A stretch of 64,000 nucleotides of DNA from Rhodoferax sp. BAB1 (GTDB taxonomy: Bacteria; Pseudomonadota; Gammaproteobacteria; Burkholderiales; Burkholderiaceae_C). Shown here piece by piece: positions 53,894 through 61,420 of the stretch (positions are counted from its first letter, which is position 1; every line of letters starts with the position of its first letter). The notes under the pieces are model-generated. The model did not search any database, was not told the origin of the DNA, and saw only the letters and a program-made list of their open reading frames with translations. The stretch covers positions 454,001 to 518,000 of the forward strand of contig NZ_CP054424.1 in the NCBI RefSeq assembly GCF_013334205.1, written 5' to 3'. Both the position numbers and the translations under genes were made by a program.

Positions 53894-54895
53894 ATGGAAA
53901 GTCTCGATCTGCGTGTGCTGGCCGATGCGCTGGCCTGGAAGCGCGCCGGCCGCGCCGTCTCCCTCGTCACGGTGGTGCAGACCTGGGGCAGCGCGCCGCG
54001 CCCGCCCGGGGCGCTGCTCGCTGTGCGCGAGGACGGCGTGGTCAGCGGCTCGGTCTCGGGCGGTTGTGTCGAGGACGACCTGATCGCGCGCGCCAAGGCG
54101 GCCCTGGCGGCCGGTGTGCGGGAGCCGGCGGCGGCCAAACCCGCGCTCATCGTCTACGGCGTCAACAAGGAAGAGGCGGCGCGTTTCGGCCTGCCCTGTG
54201 GTGGCACGCTGCGCCTGGTGCAGGAGCCCTTGCAGGATGCGGGCTGGGTGGAGCAGCTGCTGGCGCGCACGGCCGAACACCGGCTGGTGGCGCGCACGCT
54301 GGACCTGGCCACGGGCCAGGTGACGCTGGCCGATGCGGTGCGCGGCCAGTCCATGAGCTTCGACGACCAGCGTCTGACCACGGTTTTCGGCCCGAAGTGG
54401 CGCCTGCTGCTGATCGGTGCCGGCCAGCTCTCGCAGGCCGTAGCGCAGATGGCCGGCCTGCTCGACTTCGAGGTGCTGGTCTGCGACCCGCGCGAAGAGT
54501 ACGCAGCCACGCTGGGTATCGCCGGCGTGTTGCGCGTGCCGGGCATGCCCGATGATGTGGTGCGCGAGATGCTGCCCGATGCGCACACCGCCATCGTGGC
54601 GCTCACGCACGATCCCAAGCTCGACGACATGGCGCTGCTCGAAGCGCTGAAGTCCGCCGCCTTTTATGTCGGCGCACTTGGCTCGCGCCGCAACCAGGAC
54701 GCGCGCAAGCAGCGCCTGGCAGAGCACTTCGATCTCAGCGCCGAGGAGCTGGCCCGCCTGCACGGGCCAGTGGGACTGGACATCGGTGCACGCACGCCGG
54801 CCGAGATCGCGGTCTCCGTCATGGCCGAGATCGTGCAGGTCAAGAACGCGGCCAGCCGGCGCGTGGACCACGCACCGGGCTGCATCGCGGCCTGA
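53894..54895 (+). CDS. XdhC-family molybdenum cofactor maturation factor
   Basis: A 333-residue XdhC-like protein. The N-terminal domain has VVQTWGSAPRPPGALLAVRE near residue 27 and SGSVSGGCVEDDL near 50, the XdhC/CoxI hallmark. The C-terminal Rossmann domain has LLLIGAGQLSQAVAQMAGLL near 171 and YVGALGSRRNQDARKQRL near 256. Members bind, protect and sulfurate molybdenum cofactor for the neighbouring hydroxylase. AGGAGCGACACG precedes the start. It is the last gene of the three-gene unit and converges with chaC. Confidence 0.94.
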   Translation: MESLDLRVLADALAWKRAGRAVSLVTVVQTWGSAPRPPGALLAVREDGVVSGSVSGGCVEDDLIARAKAALAAGVREPAAAKPALIVYGVNKEEAARFGLPCGGTLRLVQEPLQDAGWVEQLLARTAEHRLVARTLDLATGQVTLADAVRGQSMSFDDQRLTTVFGPKWRLLLIGAGQLSQAVAQMAGLLDFEVLVCDPREEYAATLGIAGVLRVPGMPDDVVREMLPDAHTAIVALTHDPKLDDMALLEALKSAAFYVGALGSRRNQDARKQRLAEHFDLSAEELARLHGPVGLDIGARTPAEIAVSVMAEIVQVKNAASRRVDHAPGCIAA

Positions 54896-54912
54896 GTCCG
54901 CTCGGTGCGCGG

Positions 54913-55521
54913 CTAGCTGCCCGGGCGGGCAGGGGCGTGCCCCAGCAGCTGTTCGAGGGCCCGGTCATGGATGCCGTGGGCCTTGAGGCTCACATAGGTC
55001 TGGTGGGCGTAGTCGTGCGTACTGCCATAGCGACCGATGGCTTGCGCGAAAATCTGGCGATACTGTTCCGGGCTCAGCGCCCCGGTGAAGTTGGGGCTGC
55101 GGCGTGACAGCGTGAAAGCCAGGGCCGAAACGGGGCCGTGCGGTGTTTCGCAGCGCAGCCAGCGCGGGTCGTAGACGCCGGTGGGCATCTCGCGCTCCCA
55201 CAGCGTGCCCAGCACGGCCGGGGCCTGCTGCCGGTGCACCCGGAACACCACACCATGACAACTCCCGCCCGTGAGCAGGCCGAAGACCAGGCCGGGCCGC
55301 TCCGGCGTGCCGCGGTTCACCCGGCTCCACATCTTGAGCGCACGGTGCCAGCCGCGCACATGGGCCGGCCGCCGTTCCTCGAAATCGAAGTCGGGCCGCC
55401 AGATCAGGGAGGCGTAGCCGAAGATCCAGAGATCTCCGTGGCCACCCCATTGCCTCAGCGTCGCGGCCAGCATGGGGGCCGGATCACGCAGAGGCGGGGG
55501 GAGCTGGAAGGTCGGGTTCAC
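54913..55521 (-). CDS. chaC: ChaC-type gamma-glutamylcyclotransferase
   Basis: A 202-residue enzyme that releases 5-oxoproline from glutathione. LWIFGYASLIWRPDFDFEER near residue 32 is the ChaC signature, followed by VNRGTPERPGLVFGLL near 70 and SCHGVVFRV near 88. GVYDPRWL and SPNFTGALSPEQYRQIFAQA are also conserved. I chose GTG 55521 because it overlaps the stop codon of the GGDEF/EAL gene (GTGA) and gives a coherent MNPTFQLPPPLRDP start; ATG 55473 is the alternative. This couples glutathione turnover to a cyclic-di-GMP protein, with no obvious functional reason. Confidence 0.9.
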   Translation of the reverse strand: MNPTFQLPPPLRDPAPMLAATLRQWGGHGDLWIFGYASLIWRPDFDFEERRPAHVRGWHRALKMWSRVNRGTPERPGLVFGLLTGGSCHGVVFRVHRQQAPAVLGTLWEREMPTGVYDPRWLRCETPHGPVSALAFTLSRRSPNFTGALSPEQYRQIFAQAIGRYGSTHDYAHQTYVSLKAHGIHDRALEQLLGHAPARPGS

Positions 55522-57503
55522 AGGGGGGCGAAGAGGCTGGAACTGTGGTGGGTGACCCGCAGCCAGTCGTCCAGCGGCTGCGGGCGCGCGTAGAGAAAAC
55601 CCTGCAAGGCGTCGCAGCCGTGGGCCGACAGGAAGTCGGCTTGCGCGCGCGTCTCCACGCCCTCGGCCACCACCTTGAGGCCCAGATGCCGGGCCATGGA
55701 GAGGACCATCTCGACGATGGCGGTATCGCCCGGATCGTGCGGCGTGTCCTCGATGAAGCTGCGGTCGATCTTGAGTTCGTGCAGCGGCAGGCGCTTGAGG
55801 TAGGCCAGGCTGGAATAACCCGTGCCGAAGTCGTCGATCGAGAAGCGGATGCCGAGCAGGGCCAGCGCGTCCATGCGCGGGATGGTGCGTTCCAGATTTT
55901 CCAGCAGCAGGCCCTCGGTGACCTCGAAGACCAGCAGGTCTGCGCGGGCGCCGCTGTGCTCGAGCACGGCCAGCACCTGTTCGACAAAATCGGCCTGATG
56001 GAACTGGCGCGGGCTGACATTGAGCGAGACCGGGATGGCATGGCCTGCGGCCAGCAACTGCCGCTGGATGTGGCAGGCCTGCTCCAGCACCCACCGGCCC
56101 AGGCGCAGGATCAGGCTGCTCTCTTCGGCGATGGGGATGAAACGCGCTGGCGGCACCGCGCCGTGCAGCGGGTGCGTCCAGCGCAGCAGAACCTCCACCC
56201 CGACCACCGTGCCGGCCGCGTCCACCTGGGACTGCAGGTGCAGGGCCAGCTGGTCCTGGGCAATGGCCTGCGCCAACTCGCTTTCCAATGCCAGCTGCTC
56301 TTCGACCTCCCTCTGCATGGCTGCCTCGAAAAAGGCGATGCGGCTGCGCCCCGCTGCCTTGGCGCGGTACATGGCGGTGTCGGCGTTGCGTAGCAGTTCC
56401 TCGGCGCTCTGTGCGGCAGGCCCCAGCACGACCACGCCGATGCTGGCGCTGGCGCTGTAGGGTTGGCCGTCCAGGATGAAGGGCTGCTCGAAGGCTTCGC
56501 GCACCTTGCCCGCCACGACCCGGGCAGCCCGCGCATCGCCATCGTGTTCCTGCGCCGAGCGGGGCGAGAGGATCACGAATTCGTCGCCACCCAGGCGCGC
56601 CACGGTATCTTCTTCGCGCATCAGGCCGCCCAGGCGCTGCGCCACGGCCAGCAGCAGGGCATCGCCGGCGGCGTGGCCACGCGCATCGTTGATGTTCTTG
56701 AAGCGGTCCAGGTCCAGGTAGAGCAGGGTGCCGCTCATCGGGCTGCGGCGGGCGGCAGCCAGGGCCTGGCCCAGGCGGTCCATCAGCATGCGCCGGTTGG
56801 GCAGGCCGGTGAGTTCGTCGAAATAGGCCAGACGGTTGAGTGCGGAGGCGGTGTGCTGCAATTCCTCGTTGACGCGCTTGAGGTCCTCCTGGCCTTGCGC
56901 CAGAGAGCGCGAGATCACCAGCTGGCGTTCGAGCGAACGTTCCAGCTGGCTGAGCAGCACGGCGCAGGAGATCGTGATGACGGTATTGATGAAGATGAAG
57001 TTGATCGTGATGACGACCCATTCGATGAAGGGGCGTGACTCGAAGCCGGGCACGTGCAGGTCGGCATTCGCCAGGTAACCCAGGCTCATCAGGGTCAGGG
57101 CATTCACCACCAGCGCCAGCAGGGCCGGGCGCAGACCCAGCAGCAGCGCAGCCATGACGGGAAAGGCCATCAGGTAGATCTGGCTGACCGGCCCGATGTG
57201 CATCAGGAACCAGACACCGAGCAGATAGATCAGGGCCAGCAGGTTCCAGGCGCGCAAGCGGTAGGACAGGCGCTTGTGCCGCCACAGGACCAGCACCCAG
57301 GCCAGGGCGGCGAGGTCGATCCAGGCGATGGCCCACAACTCGTGGCGCAGGGCCAGCCAGACGCTGGGGACGGCCGTCAGGGCCCCGAGCAGGGCCACGA
57401 ACATCAGGACGGTCGAGAGGATGCGGGCACGCCAGTCGAGCAGCACCTCGGGTTCTGCCGATGGGGGATGCAGCCTGCCTAGCAGCTTCACGAACGCTCT
57501 CAA
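55518..57503 (-). CDS. Membrane GGDEF-EAL protein (cyclic di-GMP turnover)
   Basis: A 661-residue protein with five to six N-terminal membrane helices (about residues 30-195, a MASE-like sensor of unknown ligand), a short coiled coil, GGDEF (about 228-390; LGGDEFVIL intact) and EAL (about 405-650). The EAL motif reads EVLLRW, keeping the catalytic Glu; NVSPRQF, the DDFGTGYSSLAYLKRLP loop, KIDRSFI and the VAEGVE segment are conserved, so phosphodiesterase activity is likely. Both activities may be possible. The gene overlaps chaC by 4 bp at its end. The regulated behaviour (motility or biofilm) is inferred. Confidence 0.93.
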   Translation of the reverse strand: MRAFVKLLGRLHPPSAEPEVLLDWRARILSTVLMFVALLGALTAVPSVWLALRHELWAIAWIDLAALAWVLVLWRHKRLSYRLRAWNLLALIYLLGVWFLMHIGPVSQIYLMAFPVMAALLLGLRPALLALVVNALTLMSLGYLANADLHVPGFESRPFIEWVVITINFIFINTVITISCAVLLSQLERSLERQLVISRSLAQGQEDLKRVNEELQHTASALNRLAYFDELTGLPNRRMLMDRLGQALAAARRSPMSGTLLYLDLDRFKNINDARGHAAGDALLLAVAQRLGGLMREEDTVARLGGDEFVILSPRSAQEHDGDARAARVVAGKVREAFEQPFILDGQPYSASASIGVVVLGPAAQSAEELLRNADTAMYRAKAAGRSRIAFFEAAMQREVEEQLALESELAQAIAQDQLALHLQSQVDAAGTVVGVEVLLRWTHPLHGAVPPARFIPIAEESSLILRLGRWVLEQACHIQRQLLAAGHAIPVSLNVSPRQFHQADFVEQVLAVLEHSGARADLLVFEVTEGLLLENLERTIPRMDALALLGIRFSIDDFGTGYSSLAYLKRLPLHELKIDRSFIEDTPHDPGDTAIVEMVLSMARHLGLKVVAEGVETRAQADFLSAHGCDALQGFLYARPQPLDDWLRVTHHSSSLFAPL

Positions 57504-57672
57504 GGTGCGGGACCTCGCGGTTGGAATGACCCTCGTCCTGGCGGACAGGGTGGGTCCGCACGCCCCATCCTAGCGCGACTTGCTGCCGGCGGGCGAGCCC
57601 CGCACGGCATGTTCTGCGACTTATGACGGAAAAGTCACATCCCGCGCCCGGGGCACGGCTGCGTCGCCGGTC

Positions 57673-58059
57673 TCAGGCGTCGCGCTGGATCAGCTCGATC
57701 TTGTAGCCGTCGGGGTCGGTGATGAAGGCGATCAGCGTGCCCCCGCCCTTGACCGGGCCGGGTTCGCGCGTGATGTTGCCGCCCTTGGCGCGGATCTGTT
57801 CGCAGCTGGCGTAGATGTCCTCCACGCCCAGGGCGACGTGGCCGTAGGCCCCACCCATCTCGTATTGGTCGACGCCGTAGTTGTAGGTCAGTTCGAGTTC
57901 GGCCTGCTCCGGGTTGCTGGCGTAGCCCACGAAGGCAAGTGAATACTTCTGTTCGGGCCGGTCGGTGGTGCGCAGCAGCTGCATGCCCATGACGCGGGTG
58001 TAGAAGTCGATGGAGCGCTGCATGTCGCCGACGCGCAGCATGGTGTGCAGGAATCTCAT
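57673..58059 (-). CDS. gloA: Lactoylglutathione lyase (glyoxalase I)
   Basis: A 128-residue metalloenzyme that converts the methylglyoxal-glutathione hemithioacetal to S-lactoylglutathione. [20 protein letters not shown] at the N-terminus supplies the first metal His, [20 protein letters not shown] in the middle a Glu, GHVALGVED the second His and [11 protein letters not shown] the last Glu, giving the H-E-H-E ligand set. Length fits the short nickel-type bacterial enzymes. It is divergent from the cupin gene. ChaC and GloA both use glutathione, but they are separate transcription units. Confidence 0.96.
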   Translation of the reverse strand: MRFLHTMLRVGDMQRSIDFYTRVMGMQLLRTTDRPEQKYSLAFVGYASNPEQAELELTYNYGVDQYEMGGAYGHVALGVEDIYASCEQIRAKGGNITREPGPVKGGGTLIAFITDPDGYKIELIQRDA

Positions 58060-58164
58060 GGTGGTCAGGGGGTCTGTCGAAAAGGACTTCAAGCATACCG
58101 TTTTCACGCTTGTACCGTGCGGCTGGGGAATAATTGACGACTGTCACCGCCAATGGAAACCCTT

Positions 58165-58548
58165 ATGTCCAGCTTCACCCAGATCGTTCTCTACACCGAC
58201 ACCGATGGCCGTGCACGCTTTCGCGAGGAGCAGATTCCGCTGAACGAAGGCACGCCGCAGTCCATGCTGTCCGAGGTCTTTGCCAGCGGCGGCTACCAGC
58301 TGCGCATGAGCCCGGTGGGTTTTCGCAGCAGCTTCCACTGCACCGGGGCACCCCAGTGGTGTTTCATCCTGCAGGGGCAGATGGAGATCGGCCTGCAAGG
58401 GGGGGTGTCGCGCGTGTTCGGTCCCGGCCAGCACTTCCATTCGGCCGATCTGCTGCCCGAGGGCGCCACCTTCGATCCGGCCGTGCACGGCCACTGGAGC
58501 CGCCAGGTCGGCCCCGACCCGCTGATCACGCTGTTCGTGCGAGGCTGA
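58165..58548 (+). CDS. Cupin-like protein of unknown substrate
   Basis: A 127-residue small beta-barrel protein. SSFTQIVLYTDTDGRARFRE opens it, and the core GFRSSFHCTGAPQWCFILQGQMEIG, followed by FGPGQHFHSADLLPEG, has cupin-like spacing with several His that could bind metal. I used ATG 58165; ATG 58153 would add METL. It is divergent from gloA and converges with the short-chain dehydrogenase gene. I recall similar proteins beside carbohydrate or alcohol dehydrogenases but cannot assign a reaction. Confidence 0.8.
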   Translation: MSSFTQIVLYTDTDGRARFREEQIPLNEGTPQSMLSEVFASGGYQLRMSPVGFRSSFHCTGAPQWCFILQGQMEIGLQGGVSRVFGPGQHFHSADLLPEGATFDPAVHGHWSRQVGPDPLITLFVRG

Positions 58549-58563
58549 ACGTTTTTCCGCCGC

Positions 58564-59346
58564 TCAGACCGGTACGGTGTAGTTCAGCGCCATGCGACCA
58601 CCGTCGGCGGTGACGATTTCACCCGTGACGTAGCTGGCCGCATCGCTGGCCAGCCAGGCCACCACATCGGCAATTTCGCCGGGTTCGCCCAGGCGTTTCA
58701 TGGGTGTGCGGCTGAGGATCCGGGTCTTGGCCTCGGCGCTGGTCAGCACGGCCTGCGCCGCCAGTTCGGTGGCAATGGTGCCCGGTGCCACGGCGTTGAC
58801 CCGGATGCCCTTGTCGGCCAGTGCCAGCGCCATCACACGCGTGAGCTGGTTGATGCCGCCCTTGCTGACGTTGTAGCTGGCAATGTTGGGGATGGCCAGC
58901 ACACCGTTGACCGAGCTCATGTTGACGATGGCACCGCGCCCGGCCTGGGCCATGGCACGCGCCACGGCCTGGCCGACCAGGAAGGCGCCCTTGAGGTTGA
59001 TGCGCAGCACGGCGTCGAAGTCGGCTTCGCTGATGTCCAGGAAATCGGCGGCCTTGAAGATGCCGGCGTTGTTGACCAGCACGTCGATGCGCCCGTGCGC
59101 TGACAGACAGCGTGTCACCAGGGCCTCGACCTGGCCCTTGTCGCCGACGTCGCAGTGCACGTAAAGCGCACCGAGTTCCTCGGCCAGGGCCTGGCCGCGG
59201 TCATCGGCGATGTCGGCGATGACCACCGGTGCACCCTCGCGCGCGAAGCGGCGCACGCAGGCCTCGCCTATGCCCTGGGCGCCGCCGGTGACGATGCAGA
59301 CGCGGCCTTGCAGGCCGTATCGGATGGCTGTGGTGTCATGGTTCAT
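58564..59346 (-). CDS. Short-chain dehydrogenase/reductase (classical SDR)
   Basis: A 260-residue NAD(P)-dependent oxidoreductase. VCIVTGGAQGIGEACVRRFA near residue 16 is the TGxxxGxG cofactor motif, DVLVNNAGIF near 88 the NNAG motif, SSVNGVLAIPNIASYNVSKG near 142-161 contains the Ser-Tyr-x-x-x-Lys triad, and the C-terminal SYVTGEIVTADGGR block is typical. An aspartate after strand 2 (VIADIADD) suggests a preference for NAD. The substrate is unknown. It lies between the cupin gene (convergent) and rhlE. Confidence 0.92.
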   Translation of the reverse strand: MNHDTTAIRYGLQGRVCIVTGGAQGIGEACVRRFAREGAPVVIADIADDRGQALAEELGALYVHCDVGDKGQVEALVTRCLSAHGRIDVLVNNAGIFKAADFLDISEADFDAVLRINLKGAFLVGQAVARAMAQAGRGAIVNMSSVNGVLAIPNIASYNVSKGGINQLTRVMALALADKGIRVNAVAPGTIATELAAQAVLTSAEAKTRILSRTPMKRLGEPGEIADVVAWLASDAASYVTGEIVTADGGRMALNYTVPV

Positions 59347-59380
59347 GTGCCTATGCTAGCGCCGGCTTGCGGTCGGCCAG

Positions 59381-59405
59381 AAAAAACGGCCCCGCAGGGC
59401 CGTTT
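59381..59405 (-). terminator. Intrinsic terminator of rhlE
   Basis: On the minus strand AAACGGCCC, a 4-nt loop and GGGCCGTTT form a 9-bp stem continued by a U-run. It lies 21 bp after the rhlE stop codon and upstream of the short-chain dehydrogenase start, so it separates the two transcripts. Confidence 0.87.
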
Positions 59406-59426
59406 GGGTACCGGGTCGAGCCGCGT

Positions 59427-61085
59427 TCAGTGGCTGATGCGGCCGTAGTTGGTACGCAGCGGATCGACTCCGCCGCCACCGCCACCGCTACCCTGGCCAC
59501 CGCCGGAACGGCCGCGTCCACCGCCTGCGCCCCCGCGACGGCGACCGCCCTGGCTCAGGGCATCGGTACCGGTGCGTAGCGGATCGGGCTGACCGCCGTT
59601 GCCACCGCCCTGACCCTGAGCACGCGGGCCGTTGTTGCTGCGGCGCTGCTCGTTGTTGCGACCCTGGCCCTGACCTTGTCCCTGGCCCTGGGCACGCTGA
59701 CCCTGGGGTTTGGACTGGCCGCCACGCGGCTGGTTCTGTCCGCCGCCGCTGCGCTGGCCCTGACCCTGGCCGCCGCCCTTGCTGCGTTCGCCCTGGCCGG
59801 CCTTGTTGTCGCGCATGCGCTGCATCATCTCGGAGCGCGCAGCCTTGGCGGCTGCGGCCATGACTTCGCGGCTCGGCGGCTTGCCGGCGCCGCCCCAGAT
59901 GGTCTGGCGACCCATGGCGATGGGCTCGGCACGCTCGCCCGGCTCGGGACCGAAGCCTTCGACCACCTGCACCTCGATCTTCTGCTTGGTGAAGCGCTCG
60001 ATGTCGGCCATGAAGCCTTCCTCGTCCAGGCACACCAGGTTGACAGCGGCGCCGTCGGCGCCGGCGCGGCCGGTGCGGCCGATGCGGTGCACATAGTCTT
60101 CGCTGACGTTGGGGATCTCGTAGTTCACCACGTGCGGCAGATCGTCGATGTCGATGCCGCGCGCGGCGATGTCGGTGGCCACCAGGGCGCGGACGTCGCC
60201 GCTCTTGAAGCCGGCCAACGCCTGGGTGCGGGCACCCTGGCTCTTGTTGCCGTGCAGGGCCATGGCGGTGATGCCGTTCTTCTCCAGGTACTCGGCCACG
60301 TTGTTGGCGCCGAACTTGGTGCGCACGAAGACCAGCACCTGGCTCCAGTCGTGTTCCTTGATGATGTGCGCCAGCAGGGCCTTCTTCTTGCCACGGCCCA
60401 CCGGGTGGATGACCTGGGTGATGCGCTGCACCGTGGTGTTGCGCGGCGTGACCTGCACGCTCTGAGGGTTCTTGAGCAGGCCGTTGGCCAGCTCACGGAT
60501 CTCGTCGCTGAAGGTGGCGGAGAACAGCAGGCTCTGCTTTTCCTTGGGCACCAGGGCCAGCACCTTCTTGACGTCGTGGATGAAGCCCATGTCCAGCATG
60601 CGGTCGGCTTCGTCCAGCACCAGGGTCTGCACCGTGGACAGGTCCAGGAAACCCTGCTGCTGCAGGTCTAGCAGGCGGCCCGGGGTGGCGACCAGGATGT
60701 CCACGCCCTTTTTCAGGCGGCTGATCTGCGGGTTCATGCCGACACCGCCGAAGACCACGGTGGAGCTCAGCTGCAGGTACTTGCCGTAGGTCTGCACCGA
60801 TTCCTCGACCTGGGCGGCCAGCTCGCGCGTGGGGGTGAGCACCAGGGCACGGATGCCGGTGCCGCCCCATTTGTTCTGGGCGCTGCGGCTCATGGTGAGG
60901 CGGTGCAGCAGGGGCAGGGTGAAGGCGGCGGTCTTGCCGGTACCGGTCTGGGCGCCGCCCAGCAGGTCGTGGCCCTCGAGCACCAGCGGAATCGCCTGGG
61001 CCTGGATGGCCGTGGGGGTCTCGTAGCCCTGCTCGCGCACGGCCTTCAGGATGGCCGGAGCCAGTTTCAGATCTTCAAAGTTCAT
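59427..61085 (-). CDS. rhlE: DEAD-box RNA helicase RhlE with long Gly/Gln-rich tail
   Basis: A 552-residue helicase starting [20 protein letters not shown]. All core motifs are present: AQTGTGKT near residue 45, [23 protein letters not shown] near 157, [17 protein letters not shown] and [10 protein letters not shown] near 335. The last 150 residues are low complexity, with [12 protein letters not shown] runs and an [12 protein letters not shown] box, then [13 protein letters not shown]; such tails bind RNA and can promote phase separation. The motif [14 protein letters not shown] occurs twice in the tail, a small internal duplication. A shorter paralogue lies at 15907. Start at MNFED is canonical. 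Confidence 0.94.
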   Translation of the reverse strand: MNFEDLKLAPAILKAVREQGYETPTAIQAQAIPLVLEGHDLLGGAQTGTGKTAAFTLPLLHRLTMSRSAQNKWGGTGIRALVLTPTRELAAQVEESVQTYGKYLQLSSTVVFGGVGMNPQISRLKKGVDILVATPGRLLDLQQQGFLDLSTVQTLVLDEADRMLDMGFIHDVKKVLALVPKEKQSLLFSATFSDEIRELANGLLKNPQSVQVTPRNTTVQRITQVIHPVGRGKKKALLAHIIKEHDWSQVLVFVRTKFGANNVAEYLEKNGITAMALHGNKSQGARTQALAGFKSGDVRALVATDIAARGIDIDDLPHVVNYEIPNVSEDYVHRIGRTGRAGADGAAVNLVCLDEEGFMADIERFTKQKIEVQVVEGFGPEPGERAEPIAMGRQTIWGGAGKPPSREVMAAAAKAARSEMMQRMRDNKAGQGERSKGGGQGQGQRSGGGQNQPRGGQSKPQGQRAQGQGQGQGQGRNNEQRRSNNGPRAQGQGGGNGGQPDPLRTGTDALSQGGRRRGGAGGGRGRSGGGQGSGGGGGGVDPLRTNYGRISH

Positions 61086-61420
61086 GTAGATGGCGCCCAT
61101 CCGGGCGCTGGGATATCGGCCAGTACAGGTACCTGGGGCACCTGGCCAGTCAAAGGCAGATAGGGTTCAAGGGTGGGACCATCGATCCGCGGAACGCGGT
61201 GACTAAGCCCCCAGCAGTGTGCTGATGTTGCGCGCAACTGAACGGCAACGGACATCATTGTCGCATGCTTCGGCTGATGGCGCTTGCCAAGCGGCCTTAT
61301 TTGACGGAAATTGTTCCTTCTCGCCATTTTTGTCATACCCGTAACAAAATGTTGTCAGGGCGTGGGCGCTGTCATGTACTCGGTGGAAAATGTAACAAGT
61401 ACCGGGCCCGAGCCCGGGCA
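61086..61420. other. Divergent promoter region between rhlE and the DUF1631 gene
   Basis: This 335-bp stretch holds the 5' regions of both genes and no convincing coding sequence; a frame continuous with the DUF1631 gene from 61265 lacks family similarity. It contains an A+T-rich patch at about 61297-61355 that is suited to promoters, three TGTCA words (61331, 61353, 61370) and a perfect CCGGGC-CCGA-GCCCGG hairpin at 61402-61417 just before the chosen start codon. rhlE messages often have long regulated leaders, which would fit here. Confidence 0.5.
61402..61417 (+). promoter_or_regulatory. Hairpin overlapping the DUF1631 gene's ribosome-binding region
   Basis: CCGGGC and GCCCGG pair perfectly around a 4-nt CCGA loop, ending three bases before the ATG at 61421. 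If that ATG is used, the stem would cover the ribosome site and restrict translation. If translation starts at ATG 61436, the hairpin lies in the leader. Confidence 0.4.

Noticed and set aside
54913-57561. An 882-residue frame apparently fusing ChaC to a long upstream domain
   Set aside because: The upstream part is a shadow frame of the GGDEF-EAL gene; ChaC similarity covers only the last 200 residues.
61331-61375. Three TGTCA words suggesting a Pho box upstream of the DUF1631 gene
   Set aside because: Spacings of 22 and 17 bp do not fit the 11-bp direct-repeat period, and the rest of the box is missing.
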